From positions 630,207,240-630,271,239 of the forward strand of contig NC_081415.1 in the NCBI RefSeq assembly GCF_030272615.1: a DNA stretch of 64,000 nucleotides. The letters run 5' to 3'. The position numbers and the translations under genes were made by a program. This document shows, one piece after another, positions 45,888-56,983 of this stretch (positions are counted from its first letter, which is position 1; the number at the start of each line of letters is the position of its first letter). Below the pieces are notes generated by a model. That model was not told the DNA's origin. It ran no database searches and worked only from the letters and a program-made list of their open reading frames with translations. Source of the DNA: Cryptomeria japonica. Lineage: Eukaryota > Streptophyta > Pinopsida > Cupressales > Cupressaceae.

Positions 45888-46737
45888 TAAGGGATGGAGG
45901 GATGGAGGGATCTTGATCATCAGGATTAGGAGAAATAATGGGATCTTGCTTAAGACATGAAGGTGAATGAATACTTTGATTTGTTTCATGACTGATTTTT
46001 TCTGATTTTGGATTATCCTCTTAATACAGGGAAGGAGTTCGGATATGCATGGGGTATTTTTGGAAGGTTTCAACACTTTGCCCTGATGAGAAAGTATTTT
46101 GAATGAGACTCTCTGAAGTGGGTTTTCTTGGAAATAGAATATATGATGACACTGGATCTTGAATTTCTGAAGCATGGAAAGGACTAGCATCATGACTTGG
46201 ATTAGATTGGATTTGTACAATGGATATCCCTTGGGAGATTGTGTTATTGGATAGAGATAGTATGGATTTCTCTTGTGTGACTTCAGGGGATGATGAAATG
46301 GTAGATATATATTGATTTGGACTTTGGTTGAATGGGATTTGATTTTGGTTGAAAGGGGTTTGAATGTTGGGTTGATGTGATTGGTATGATTGATATGTTG
46401 CGTTGAAATAAAAATAAGGTTGGCATGACTCTAATGTTGGTTGAACTGAAGTAAGAGTGATTTTATTGAAGAATGAAGATTGGAATGTTTGAATGGTCTC
46501 ACAAGAGAAGGAAGGTTGGCCTGATAATGATTCCCTTTTGATTAGAGGTATCATGGCTATCACTTCCCTCATCATTTTTTCTAACCAATTCCTATGGTTG
46601 TTAACACTAGTCATGTCTCTCATTTTTTGTTGCAAAGTCCTAATTTCTTGAGCCAAAATTTCTATGGATGACGATAGAATAGGAATGGAAGGGATACATT
46701 CTTCACCTTCCCTACGAGATGCATAATGCCATTCCAT
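45888..46737 (-). pseudogene. G1 Gag-like ORF, 5' part
   Basis: Reverse-strand frame from ATG 46737: MEWHYASRREGEECIPSIPI, a helical segment (SSIEILAQEIRTLQQKMRDM), then Gln/Asn/Pro-rich sequence (YQSHQPNIQTPFNQNQIPFN, SSSPEVTQEKSILSLSNN, SNPSHDASPFHASEIQDP). A stop at 46021-46023 is followed in the same direction by CLKQDPIISPNP, up to the G2 insertion site. It matches G2 31134-32111, and the frame continues at 27169. G1 lacks a stretch of about 70 codons present in G2 between IRTPS and LKQDP. Confidence 0.8.
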
Positions 46738-46739
46738 GA

Positions 46740-48062
46740 TGTTTTATTGATTGGTTGTTGTGGACGCTAGATGTTGTAATGTTTTTCCTTGAAGTTTCAA
46801 ACTGTGTTGGTGGTTGAAAGATTTCTGACAAGACTTGACTATTTTTTACTTTGTTTTTGGAAATGTTGTGGATGTTTAATCTTTTGAAAGTGTTGCATAA
46901 GACACAACAACAAGAAAGAAAACAATTTGATATAATCAAAGAGAGCATTGTTTACAGGATCTTTTCAAACCCTCATGGATGTTGGGATCTTTTTCAAACC
47001 CCATTTGTTTTCAATAAATTTTGGTCATGCGAACACTTAATAGTCAGACTCTTCTAGGGTCAAAAAAGGTCACAAATAACACCACAACTCACATCTTAAT
47101 ACTTCGTTAGCTCAAATAGTTGTGTAACACCCTAAGGTGCGCCCATTTTTTTTGCCTTTTTTTGGAAGTTGAACTAAAGAGAATTGCTCCTCAATTGGCT
47201 CATTTTCCTAGAAGGTCTTTGGGGGTGCAAATTCTTCCCCACCCTTGCACTGTGATATTACAAGTCTTTGGATACTGACTCGGCTTGGCCACTAATTCTT
47301 AAAAATTTTAATGCGGGTTTCATTCGAGTGGTCACAATCGACAGTGCTTTCCACTTCGTTAAAGGAGGTCTCCCAGTTTATAGAGGTTACGCTCTACAAA
47401 TTTTTACGTACCATATAGGTACTGAGAAAGGCATGACACCATTGTGATAGCATATAACACTCGTCGCTTGTGAATTTCATCACAAACACATTTATTTATA
47501 GTGCCTTGGATTACTTGGCTTTAGTTGTTACCACTTAGGTCATTCCCAGCTCACTGGCCTTATGGGCTTCTCAAGAGGGCAAACCTACTAAGAGTGTTAT
47601 CCTAATGCCAAAATGATAGAATGCATAAATAGTGAGTCTAGATTTTTGGTCACCCAATTAAGGGGAGAGAATATGCCTATCACCTTCGAGACACAGAAGG
47701 AAAATTTTTCTTTTTATCCTTTCATTGCAAATTTTTCTAAAAACTATTTGGAGATGTTGCTCCAACAAGCATGATGTTCATTTTAATCCACAAAGAAATG
47801 ATGAATAACTTGTAGTAAAGAAAAAAAAAAAATTGTTCTTTTTAAGTGACACCAAAGGAAGTGTGAGCTAAACTAGGTCCAACTATACCTACAAAACCCA
47901 TGAAAGCATCAGTTTGTATTGTGGGCTCACAGCCTAAGTTTTTCCTTTGGTTACAAAATTTGCCTCACTGTCTATCTGGAAAACAAAACATTAAAATGTC
48001 ATAATGTCAACAAAGAATTGAGAAAGAATAGAACAACAAGCCTTTATGAGGACCACAAAATT
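46740..48062. other. G1 untranslated leader, downstream part
   Basis: The reverse-strand leader of G1 between the 22-bp array and the Gag-like start. No domain seen. A poly-A run lies at about 47819-47832. Confidence 0.4.
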
Positions 48063-48194
48063 GCAAATCAACATCTGAACAAATGCAAATTGATATGAAG
48101 ACATATACAAATTTTTGTCTACAAAGATGCGAATTTATGTCTACACAGATGCGAACTATTGTCTGAACAAATGTGAATTAGTTATACAAAAATA
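48063..48194 (-). repeat. 22-bp repeat array 1 in the G1 leader
   Basis: Six consecutive 22-bp units starting at 48063, 48085, 48107, 48129, 48151 and 48173. Each opens with G(C/T)(A/G)AA-type sequence and most end AAAT or AGAT (for example GCGAATTTATGTCTACACAG). The period is exact although the bases vary. Confidence 0.85.
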
Positions 48195-48219
48195 GAAGTC
48201 ATGTTCTGAAGGTTTCAAT

Positions 48220-48447
48220 CTAAATCAGGTTTCCTAAGACTTCAATCTCATCATATATATCAAACTTCTCAAGGATTTTGTTCACAATACGTTGATATTG
48301 AGCTATGGCTTCCTCTTCCTCTAAATCTTGAAGTTTTCTTTCTGCTTTAAGGATGCTTTGATAAGCTCTTTTTTGCCTTCTATGTTTTGATCTCTTTCTA
48401 GCACCTGAAATATTGAAGGTCACTCTTCCTACCATAGGGTTAGACAC
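48220..48447 (-). other. Small basic ORF in the G1 leader
   Basis: A 75-codon open frame with a basic N-terminal half (ARKRSKHRRQKRAYQSILKA) and an acidic helical second half (ERKLQDLEEEEAIAQYQRIV). It lies between the two 22-bp arrays. I found no counterpart in G2, so coding status is doubtful. Confidence 0.3.
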
Positions 48448-48587
48448 ATTTTATGCAACAAACTTTTTTTTTTCCAGAATTCAAAAAGATTATTGGGTTA
48501 GCAACGCAAATGGATTAGAAACAAAAACAAAAATTAAAATTGAAAATTTGAATGACCCCTGCAAATTTGAATCATTTTGAACAAAAT

Positions 48588-48675
48588 GTGAATTACCGTG
48601 TCAACAAATCTGAACTACTGTGTGAAAAAATGTGAACTACTATTTGAACAAATGTGGATTTCTGTGTAGACAAAT
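48588..48675 (-). repeat. 22-bp repeat array 2 in the G1 leader
   Basis: Four consecutive 22-bp units (48588, 48610, 48632, 48654) with the pattern (G/C)TG(A/G)A(A/T)T/CTAC...AACAAAT, and a degenerate unit before them (48561). It is about 80-190 bp downstream of the G1 PBS. Confidence 0.85.
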
Positions 48676-48757
48676 GCGTAGCACTTTTTCCAGCATCCAT
48701 ACAGAACCTGCAAATCATGAAAAAGACATTCTAGAAGGTTAGAAAATTTGTAAGATT

Positions 48758-48773
48758 CATGTCGGGTTCACCA
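48758..48773 (-). promoter_or_regulatory. Primer-binding site of element G1
   Basis: CATGTCGGGTTCACCA on the + strand, or TGGTGAACCCGACATG on the coding strand, two bases from the 5' LTR. One base differs from the G2 site. Confidence 0.78.
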
Positions 48774-48775
48774 TT

Positions 48776-49845
48776 TGTTTTAGGCTTAAAATCATTATTG
48801 CTAAATAGGAAATAAGGACAATCACAAAAACCTTAACTATTAAAGCAATCCTAAACATAAATCAATAGAATGAATGTAAACTTGAAAGAATTAAACAATT
48901 AAATAATTGAAAAAACCCCTCAATTGCATTGTAGCTTCCATTGTTCTTCTCATCTCTATGGTATGGTGGCTCTTAGATATCATGCTGATAACCTACAAGT
49001 GGCACAAAGATTTCAAAGTTCGTGATTCTCTTGAAATGAAGGAAACAGGTTGAATTTATAGATTTTTTGGATAGATTGGGTGAGAAATTGAACTAAAGTG
49101 TTGATTTATAGTTGAACTGATTTGATTGATCAGTTAACTCATTTTGATTGATCTATTAAGTGGATTGATTGGATAGATAACTCAATTGATTAAATAAATG
49201 ACTCAATTGATTATCTAGTTGGCTGGATTGATTGAGGAGAAGATTGAATTGATTAATTAGTTAGAAAAGGTGATTTGGAGTGAAAAGGGGAGATTGGAGA
49301 GTTAACTGATTTGATCAATCAGTCTTGATTTTCAACATGTGTTGTAGAATTTTGAGAATTGAAATTCAATTTTTTTGAATTTTGATTTTCGAATGATGAA
49401 ATGCACATGAAATTTATTGAAATGGGATGAAATTCAAATTTGGTGAAATTCAGATTTGGGAAATTGGAATTAGATGAAATGAGAATTTGAGGGAAATGAA
49501 ATTCATTGAAATTCATTGAAATCCAAATTTGCAGAATATGAGGAATAAGTTAATTAATTAAATAATTTAAATGGAATTATTTAATCATTAAGTATGGGAT
49601 TAATTAAATAATAAAGATTATTTAATTAATGGAATTAATCATAATTAATTAAATAATTAATATTTGAGAAAGGGGTTTAATGATGAATTGATTAAAGGAT
49701 AGAAATTGATTAATTAATGAGATGGATGATGATGATTAAGTCACAAGAATAATATTAATTAGATTAATTAAATAAATAAAGAATTATTTAACTTATAGGA
49801 TGAATAATTAGTACACGAGCAATGAGACATTTTTAGGTGTCTACA
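48776..49845 (-). repeat. 5' LTR of element G1
   Basis: On the + strand it runs TGTTTTAGGCTTAAAATC to TTTTTAGGTGTCTACA; it matches 22311-23397. Length is 1070 bp. Confidence 0.9.
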
Positions 49846-50830
49846 AAATGTTTGTGTCCTCTTTATGTAGATTGGTCATAAAAAATGGGCCCTTTCCTTC
49901 TACAATGAACACTTCTTCTCTACAATTAACAATGTTTTTGTAGTGTTGATCCTAAAATACATTTGCACGGACTTATGTGGTCGAGGGGATTTGTTTGAAC
50001 ATTAATTGGGATATTTGACAACAATGTGTGATTATAGTCCACAATAACTTGATTTATCATGCAATTACAAAAATGCATCATGTTATCAATCATTTTACCA
50101 TGGCCACCCTTTGACAATGTTGGTATTGGTGAGTTGAAATACATATCAAAAGGGCCATGATTTCTAAATTGATAGGTAAGGTAGTGATAAATTGTTGTAT
50201 ATTGTGTCCAAAGTTCATGGTACAATGACACTAATTGGGGTACATATTAATAAACACATCAATTTTTCTGATAGCTGATTTTATATGTTTCAATTTGTGA
50301 TGCTGCACTTTAAAATTCCTCGAAAGTGCATATATTGAACAAGCACATTATATCAAGTTGTGAAGAGAAAAGAGAACAAGAATGCAAAATTAGGAAGGAA
50401 GTAGGTAGGTATGGTGAGCATGAAAAGAAATTAGTTTTAGAAATCAAAATAACTGTACATAGGAGAAAAGAAGGTGAACAATTAGTATTTTTCTTGAATT
50501 GGTAGTTATAAATAAATATCAAGTGTCATGGCAAGAAAAAGGTTAGTAAGATGCACCTTGCAAAACATTTACACAAAAAAGTTCTTCCTAGGCAATCACC
50601 TCTACAATTGGTGTTGATTTGAAGTTGATAAGAGCTTTCAAAGAAAATGTTGAACTTGAGTAAGATAAATTAGGAAAATTAGACAAGAAATGAATTAAAA
50701 TAAGAAGAAGAGAAGAAAAATATATTAGAGATTGCAACATAGAAGAGGATAAAAGAAAAGATGGATGAGAGAGATCATGAGTAAAATTTAAAGTGATTGG
50801 AAGAAGCACAAAAGTAGATGATTGAACATG
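49846..50830. other. Unassigned spacer between G1 and element I
   Basis: No element boundary or domain found. The reverse-strand open frame at 49926-50231 and a nearby EEVFIVEGKGPFFMTNLHKE peptide (about 49860-49920) have no recognised family. Confidence 0.4.
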
Positions 50831-50835
50831 ACAAC

Positions 50836-52396
50836 TATTGGCATTACATTAAGTTTGTTGGTATGATGATATTGAGAAGGTTGTTGGAGATTGATGATAT
50901 AATTGATAAAGGATGATTACTATCTTAATAATATTATTTTATCATTGATGTCAAGCAATTGATTTTCTGATTCAGTATGATGTTGCCATATCTTAAAGAG
51001 TATGTTTTGATGAGTATAAAGATGTTGGTAAGTGACACTGAAAGAATGTGAAAATGAAGGGGAGTAATAGGTTATTCAATGGGCAACTATTACCGAGTTA
51101 GATAGTGATGAGATTATGTTATTTTGATTGTTTTGATATCCTATATATGTGTATTCGAAGACTAAATAAGAAGGAGAAAAGATTTCATGTAATAGAATGA
51201 GTAAAGGTTTCATACTATTTTATTTTACCGAGCAAGGAGCCAATTGGTAAACTCCAAGGTTATAGATGTCGATTAAAGAAGAAAGAAGTCATTGAGTGTC
51301 ATCAGCAAGCAAAGCTATCGAGACAGTAACCGAGATGAATACAAAATGTCTATCGAGTAAAGTTTAGAATTAACCGAGCGTCAACCGAGCAGTAACAGAA
51401 TGCATTGGATGAATAAATACATTATTAAATGAAGGATGCCAATGAATTGGAGATTTATAGAAAATTGGAATGTCGTGCAAGAATTTTTTTAAGGATCAAC
51501 GACAATGAAAATTCAAGAGTTAGATCTACAACACAGATTGAACGGTCATAACCGAGCACAAGTACCAAGGAAGGAATACAAGTTTCAAGGCAAGATAAAA
51601 CATTTTTCAATTCGAAGGATTCAATGAACCTAGTCAAGTTTGAAGATTTGATGGCTAATATTAATCATGGGAAATGTGATTAAGGAGATTAAGCGGTTAG
51701 GAATTGCTTATAAATAAGGAATAGTTGATGAACAATGTATGCGGGCAAATAGAAGAACAATGATGCTGCTGAAGTGATTACAGAGTACAGATGATTGAAG
51801 ATCTGATTGAAGAACATAGTAAGAAGCCCAGCAAGGAGGAAGATAAGTCTTATGACAAGATTATTTTGAGCACATAGAGTCTACTATATCATTTCAGATG
51901 TAAAGTTGCAGATATATTTTATTATTGTTATTTATTTTTGTAAGTGACAGGAAATCTCTTAACCGAGTGGACCTAACAGTCTTATTTGTAAATCCTCTAG
52001 CAAGGTAACATTCTAATTGAGTGTTTGAAATCCTTTGACAAGGTCACTTCTAACAAAGTGCAAGATTCTGATAGATCTGAGGGAAATCCCTTGACTGGGT
52101 CACATATAACAATGTGTTTATGTAATCTTTAACAGGATTGGCTTTTAATCGAGCATACTCTAGAAGAGTATATTTTCTTTGTGGGTCCAAAATCCCATAG
52201 TGGTTTTTCCCTATTTGGGTTTCCACGTTAAATCTGGTGTTAAATGTGTTTTGATGTTTCAAGTTTATCAGTTTATGAGTTTGAATGATTTACAGTCATA
52301 GTTGCATATCAAGTAAGTTCTACCGAGGTTGAATCTGATTAGAACATTGGATTGTGAGTTTATCTGATTCACCCTCCCCCTCTCATTTAACTAACA
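50836..52396 (+). repeat. 5' LTR of element I
   Basis: TATTGGCATTACATTAAG to TCTCATTTAACTAACA. The dyad TAGTGGTTTTTCCC-TATTT-GGGTTTCCACG is at about 52198-52226. Open frames inside (51455-51637, 52050-52262 reverse) are LTR by-products; the second is repeated in the 3' LTR. Confidence 0.94.
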
Positions 52397-52410
52397 ATTG
52401 GTATCAGAGC
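52397..52410 (+). promoter_or_regulatory. Primer-binding site of element I
   Basis: ATTGGTATCAGAGC, the initiator tRNA-Met site, directly adjacent to the 5' LTR. Confidence 0.95.
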
Positions 52411-52458
52411 TAGAAATCCGAAAGAAAATTTTAAAGGAACTTGAGGCAATATCCGAAG

Positions 52459-53409
52459 ATGTATAAAAGGGATGCACCAAAGTTGAACAAGTCAAGTTTC
52501 ACCACATGGCAGAAAAGGATGAAGCTGCACTTATCAGGAATTAGAGAATATGTAACATATTATCTGGAGAATGATTACACTGCACCTAGCACCTACCCTA
52601 TGACAATGGAATAAATAAAAGCAAAGCAAGAACATATTCAAGCAATGATTGAAATAACATCAGCATTGACCGACTCAGAGTTTAATGATCTAGAAGGTTG
52701 TAATGATGCCAAAGCTATTTGGAATAACCTTACATCTGTGTATGGTGGTGATGAACATGTTCAAAGAGAAAAAGTAGACTGTCTAAGAGGTCAACTTGAA
52801 TCCATGAGAATGAATGAAGGTGAGAACATAATCCAATATAGTACAAGGTTAAAAGAAACTGTCAATCAAATCAAAGGAGCGGGAGGAACTATTGAAGAAA
52901 AGGATGTAACAAGTAAGTTGTTGAGAACACTTCTACCTTCTTATGCCATTCAAGTCTCTGCAATTAATGAATTAAGGTTTGTACCAAACATGCCAGTCTC
53001 TTTGGATGCTACTATCGGTAAGCTACATGCTTTTGAGTTAAGTAATTTTGATAACAGTGGGTCTTCGATAAACAAAGTTGAATCTGCATTCAGTTCTTTT
53101 CATCTTGGTGAATCTAATGATTACAATGATAGAATGTATAAGTATGCTGAAGGAAATCACAGTGGAGCAAGTGAGAGATTTTGCAAAAACATGGAAGAAG
53201 TACACAAACTATATGAGGAAATCAAAAAACAAGAAGAGTTTGAAGCATTATTGGCCAGAAGGTTACCGAGAGGCAAAGGTAAGTATAAAGGAAAGTTATC
53301 TTTAAAATGTTTTAACTGTGATAAAATTGGACATATGGCTTCTAACTGTCTTGACAAAGAATCTAGTGAAAAGAGAGAATACCGAGATGATAGACAAAAA
53401 GACAACTAA
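52459..53409 (+). pseudogene. gag: Element I gag
   Basis: Frame from ATG 52459, through FTTWQKRMKLHL and one stop at 52612-52614, then open to 53409. Copia Gag blocks: KAIWNNLTSVYGGDE, LESMRMNEGENIIQYSTRLK, LLRTLLPSYAIQ, LHAFELSNFD. A canonical zinc knuckle CFNCDKIGHMASNC lies at 53308-53349. The protein (about 316 residues) would form the particle and bind RNA. A frameshift after the knuckle, near 53449, separates it from the protease frame. Apart from the single stop this is the best-preserved gag in the window. Confidence 0.93.
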
Positions 53410-53450
53410 TACAGAGGGCACCAAGACTTCAGAAGGAGATATAGAAAGAC

Positions 53451-54023
53451 GTGCTAGTAGCTGATGAGGAATCCAATGATGATAAACCTGATGGGACTGA
53501 GACAAAGGAAGTTGTATATGTATCTATCAAAGATGGATCAGATGAAGACAGGTATGAAGAAAAATCCTTAATATCACACATAAATAATAATGACTCTTGG
53601 ATCATAGATAGTGGATGCTCACATCACATGATAGGTGATAAACACAAGTTTGTTAAATTATAAGATTATGATGGAGGTTATGTAAGATTTGGTAATGATG
53701 CACCATGTCCTATGAAAGGTAAAGGTTCTATCACACTTCTTGAAAATGCTAAATGTGATGATGTATATTGGGTTGAAGGTCTGAAATACAATTTGTTGAT
53801 TGTAGCACAGCTAAACAATACAGGATACCGAATAGAATTTCAGAAAGGAATTGTCAAAGTTCATGACAAACATGGAAACTTGGTTGCTACTGGGACTCAA
53901 ACAAGAGGTAATACATTTCATCTTGACTCAACTCAGAGCAATTGTTTGTATGCAAAAATAGAAGATACCTGGTTATGGCATAAAAGGTTTTGTCATGTAA
54001 ATTTTGATAACCTGATCAAATAA
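53451..54023 (+). pseudogene. pol: Element I protease and pre-integrase domain
   Basis: The aspartic protease motif WIIDSGCSHHM, with the catalytic DSG intact, lies at about 53599-53630 after an acidic linker. A stop interrupts at 53661-53663. The same frame continues with YVRFGNDAPCPMKGKGSI, LKYNLLIVAQLNNTGYRIEF and the pre-integrase block LWHKRFCHVNFDNL, ending at a stop at 54021-54023. A frameshift between 54023 and 54095 leads to the integrase frame. Confidence 0.9.
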
Positions 54024-54094
54024 GTAAGAAGCACCGAGTAAGAGGTCTACCGAGCTTGGAAAAACCTAAGAATGCAATATGCTGAGGATGCCAG

Positions 54095-55594
54095 ATGGGT
54101 AAGATGACAAAATCAATCTTTACAAGTAAGCCTTACACTTCTAAAGGAATTTTAGATCTTGTACACACTGATCTTTGTGGTCCTATGAAAGTTCAAAGTT
54201 ATTATGGTGATAAATACTTCATATTATTTGTGGATGATTACTCAAGGATGATGTCAGTTATGTTTTTAAAAGAGAAATCAGAAGCCTTTCAAATGTTCAA
54301 ATGGTATAAGGCAAGAGTTGAAAATGAAACAGGAAGACAATTGAAATGTCTAAGATCTGATAGAGGAGGAGAGTTCATTTCAGTTGAATTTAACTTATTT
54401 TGCAATGATCATGCTATAAAGAGACAAGTGTTTGCACTAAGAACACAACAACAAAATGGGATAGCTGAAAGAAGAAACAGATCAATTGTAGATTGTGCCA
54501 GAACCTTGATGATAGAAAAGAGAGTACCTCAAATATTTTGGAGAGAAGCAATAAGCACTACAATTTACACCCTAAACCGAGTATAACTGAAGAAAGGAAC
54601 TATGAAAGCACCGTATGAAATCTGGTATAACAAGAAACCAAATGTAAGTTATTTTAAAATATTTGGAAGTAGATGTTATGTTCACAAAGATGATAGAAAT
54701 GGAAAATTTGATCAGAAAAGTGAGGAAGGAACATTTCTTGGTTATTCCTCTAGGAGTAAAGCATTTAAATGTCTGATCAAATCATCTAACAAAATAGTGG
54801 AAAGTGCAAATGTGAAAATTGATAAATTTGCAGAAAGGAATGATGAAGGAAATTCCAAAGAACCAGAAGATTATGAAGAGTTTGTATATGTACAATTGAG
54901 AAGTCTAAGCGATAAAGTCGATGAAGAAAATACTTAGTTACTGAGTGATGAAGAAGATCATACAGAGCCTACCGAGCCTATATTAGCAAAATATGTCAGA
55001 AGAAATCATGCATCAAGTCAAATTATAGGAGATAAGGATGCTCCAGTGATGACAAGGAACAAACTAAGATAAAACACATGTTTGATATCTGAGTTTGAAC
55101 CGAGGATAGTAAAAGAGGCATTAACCAATGAAGATTGGGTGAATGCTATGATAGAAGAGATTGAACAAATCAAGAAAAATGAAACATGGACACTGGTCCC
55201 AAGACCAAAAGAGAAAAATGTAATCGGTACAAAGTGGATTTTCAGAAATAAGCTAAATGAAAAAGGTGAGGTCATTCAAAATAAAGCAAGGCTAGTTTGA
55301 AAAGGTTATGCTCAAGAAGAAGGAATAGACTATGGTGAGACTTTTGCACCTATGGAAAGACTTGAGGGAGTGAGAACATTGTTGGCATATGCTACTTACA
55401 AAAATTTCAAGGTATATCAAATGGATGTTAAATCTGTATTTTTGAATGGTATACTAGAAGAAGAAGCCTATATTGAACAACCTAAAGGATTTAGTGAAGA
55501 GAAGAATAAAGATCAGGTATGTAAGTTGAACAAAGCTTTATATGGCCTAATAAAGCACCTAGAGCATGGTATGAAAGGTTGCACTCCTACTTAA
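54095..55594 (+). pseudogene. pol: Element I integrase and first half of RT
   Basis: A single frame with stops at about 54584, 54935, 55070 and 55298. Integrase: LVHTDLCGPM (first Asp), FVDDYSRMM, CLRSDRGGEF (second Asp), QQQNGIAERRNRS (Glu). Integrase C-terminal: KAPYEIWYNKKPNVSYFKIF and EGTFLGYSSRSKAFKC. RT start: EALTNEDWVNAMIEEIEQIK, NVIGTKWIFRNKL, DYGETFAPMERLEGVRTLLA, DVKSVFLNGILEEEAYIEQP. The frame is lost near 55550, in the block that should read YGLKQAPRAWYERL. Confidence 0.93.
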
Positions 55595-56634
55595 TAAAGA
55601 TTGGATTTATGAGGACTAGTGAAAACAACAACATGCATATGAAGAATGATGAGGATAATGGAATACTGATTTCAGCCATATTTGTTGATGATATTATTTT
55701 TTGTGGAAATGATTCTTTATGCAAGAACTTTGGAAATGAAATGTGCAAAGAATTTGAGATGTCATTAATTGGTGAAATAAAATATTTTATAGGTTTACAA
55801 ATACTGCAAATGAAAAATGGGATTTTCATTACTCAATCCAAGTATATAAAGGAAATCTTGAAGAAATTTGGAATGGAGGATTCTAAACCAGTAAGTACTC
55901 CTATGACTACTAATTGTAAACTAGCAAAGAATGATGAATCTGCATCTATTGATGAGACACTTTACTGATCTATGATTGGAAAGTTGCAATATGTAGTTCA
56001 CAACAACCCTGATATAGCACATGCAATAGGTATAGCTGCAAGATTTTCTGCAGATCTCAAAGAAATCCATATGACAACAATCAAGAGAATTTTCAGATAC
56101 TTGAGAGGCACTGAAGATTATGGTTTACTATATAAAAAGAAGAATGATTTTGACTTAAAAGTCTATACTGATGCTGATTGGGTAAGAAAAATTGATTATA
56201 GGAAAAGCACAAGCGATGGAGCTTTCTTTTTGGGAGAAAGACTAGTGAGTTGGCTTAGTAAGAAACAAGGATGCATTTCACAATCAACTACTGAAGCTGA
56301 AAATGTCGCTGCAGCATTGAATTGTACCAATATAGCATGGATCAAACAACTATTGGAAGGTATCAATGAGACAGTTACCGAACCAGTAACTATATTTTGT
56401 GATAATACAAGTGCTATTAACATTTCAAAGAATCTGGTAATGCACTCTAAAATAAAGCATATTTCTATAAAGTATCATTATCTATGAGAAGAAGTTCAAG
56501 AAAAGAAAATTGTGTTGGAATATGTTAGCACAAAGGAACAAATAGAAGACATCTTCACAAAGCCACTGCCAAGGGACACTTTTGAGTATCTTAGAAGTAA
56601 GTTAGGGGTCCTACCCCTATCTAGTACTCACTGA
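55579..56634 (+). pseudogene. pol: Element I RT second half and RNase H
   Basis: The frame continues with LIKIGFMRTSENNNMHMKND and the RT catalytic FVDDIIF (about 55681-55700), then FEMSLIGEIKYFIGLQILQM, a stop at 55966-55968, and MIGKLQYVVHNNPDIAHAIG. RNase H: YTDADWVRKIDYRKSTSDGA, SQSTTEAENVAAALN (Tyr replaced by Asn after the catalytic Glu), FCDNTSAINIS, a stop near 56485, and the C-terminal TKPLPRDTFEYLRSKLG. It ends at TGA 56632-56634. Confidence 0.93.
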
Positions 56635-56968
56635 TAGAGTTCAGTGAAAGCATCAATTCCATGACTCTATAGAATACTATTTGTGAGTTGATGTTGATTT
56701 ACACACTTTAGGAGGTTGCCTAAAGTTGTGCAGGAAATAGTGAATGAAGACAAGTTGCCCCGACCAAGACCGAGATGATACATTTGTATATGTTTTAACA
56801 ACAAGTAAATTACTTCACAGGGGAAGTAATCATGGATTAGTTTTACTTTTGGCATTGTTGTCAAAGGGGGAGAAGATTACAGGAGAATTTTACAGCTCAA
56901 GGATAATAGGAGAAGAATAACAGTAGTTCAAATCAATTGCAATAAATCAAGTTGGTATTACCATCAAT

Positions 56969-56983
56969 GCCAAAGGGGGAGAT
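56969..56983 (+). other. Polypurine tract of element I
   Basis: CCAAAGGGGGAGAT-type purine run ending at the 3' LTR start. The interval 56635-56968 is 3' untranslated, with another CAAAGGGGGAGAA at about 56862. Confidence 0.88.

Larger units (their letters stand above)
22311..49845 (-). mobile_element. Element G1: reverse-strand non-autonomous LTR retrotransposon
   Basis: The 5' LTR is at 48776-49845 and the 3' LTR at 22311-23397, both beginning TGTAGACACCTAAAAATG on the reverse strand. A PBS-like TGGTGAACCCGACATG adjoins the 5' LTR and a purine tract (AAAGAGGGGCAAA) adjoins the 3' LTR. Flanking bases are AAAGG (22306-22310) and AAATG (49846-49850), a TSD with one mismatch. The own internal length, after removing G2, is about 6.6 kb. 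It holds a leader with 22-bp repeats, one Gag-like reading frame and a long 3' region. No RT, RNase H, integrase or protease motif was found, so it would need proteins from another element. The PBS and PPT resemble Ty3-gypsy-type elements, but superfamily is not proven. Confidence 0.85.

Noticed and set aside
22306-49850. Treating the four G LTRs as one inverted-repeat element
   Set aside because: Each orientation has its own PBS, PPT and TSD, and the G1 reading frame is interrupted exactly at the G2 TSD, so nesting explains the layout.
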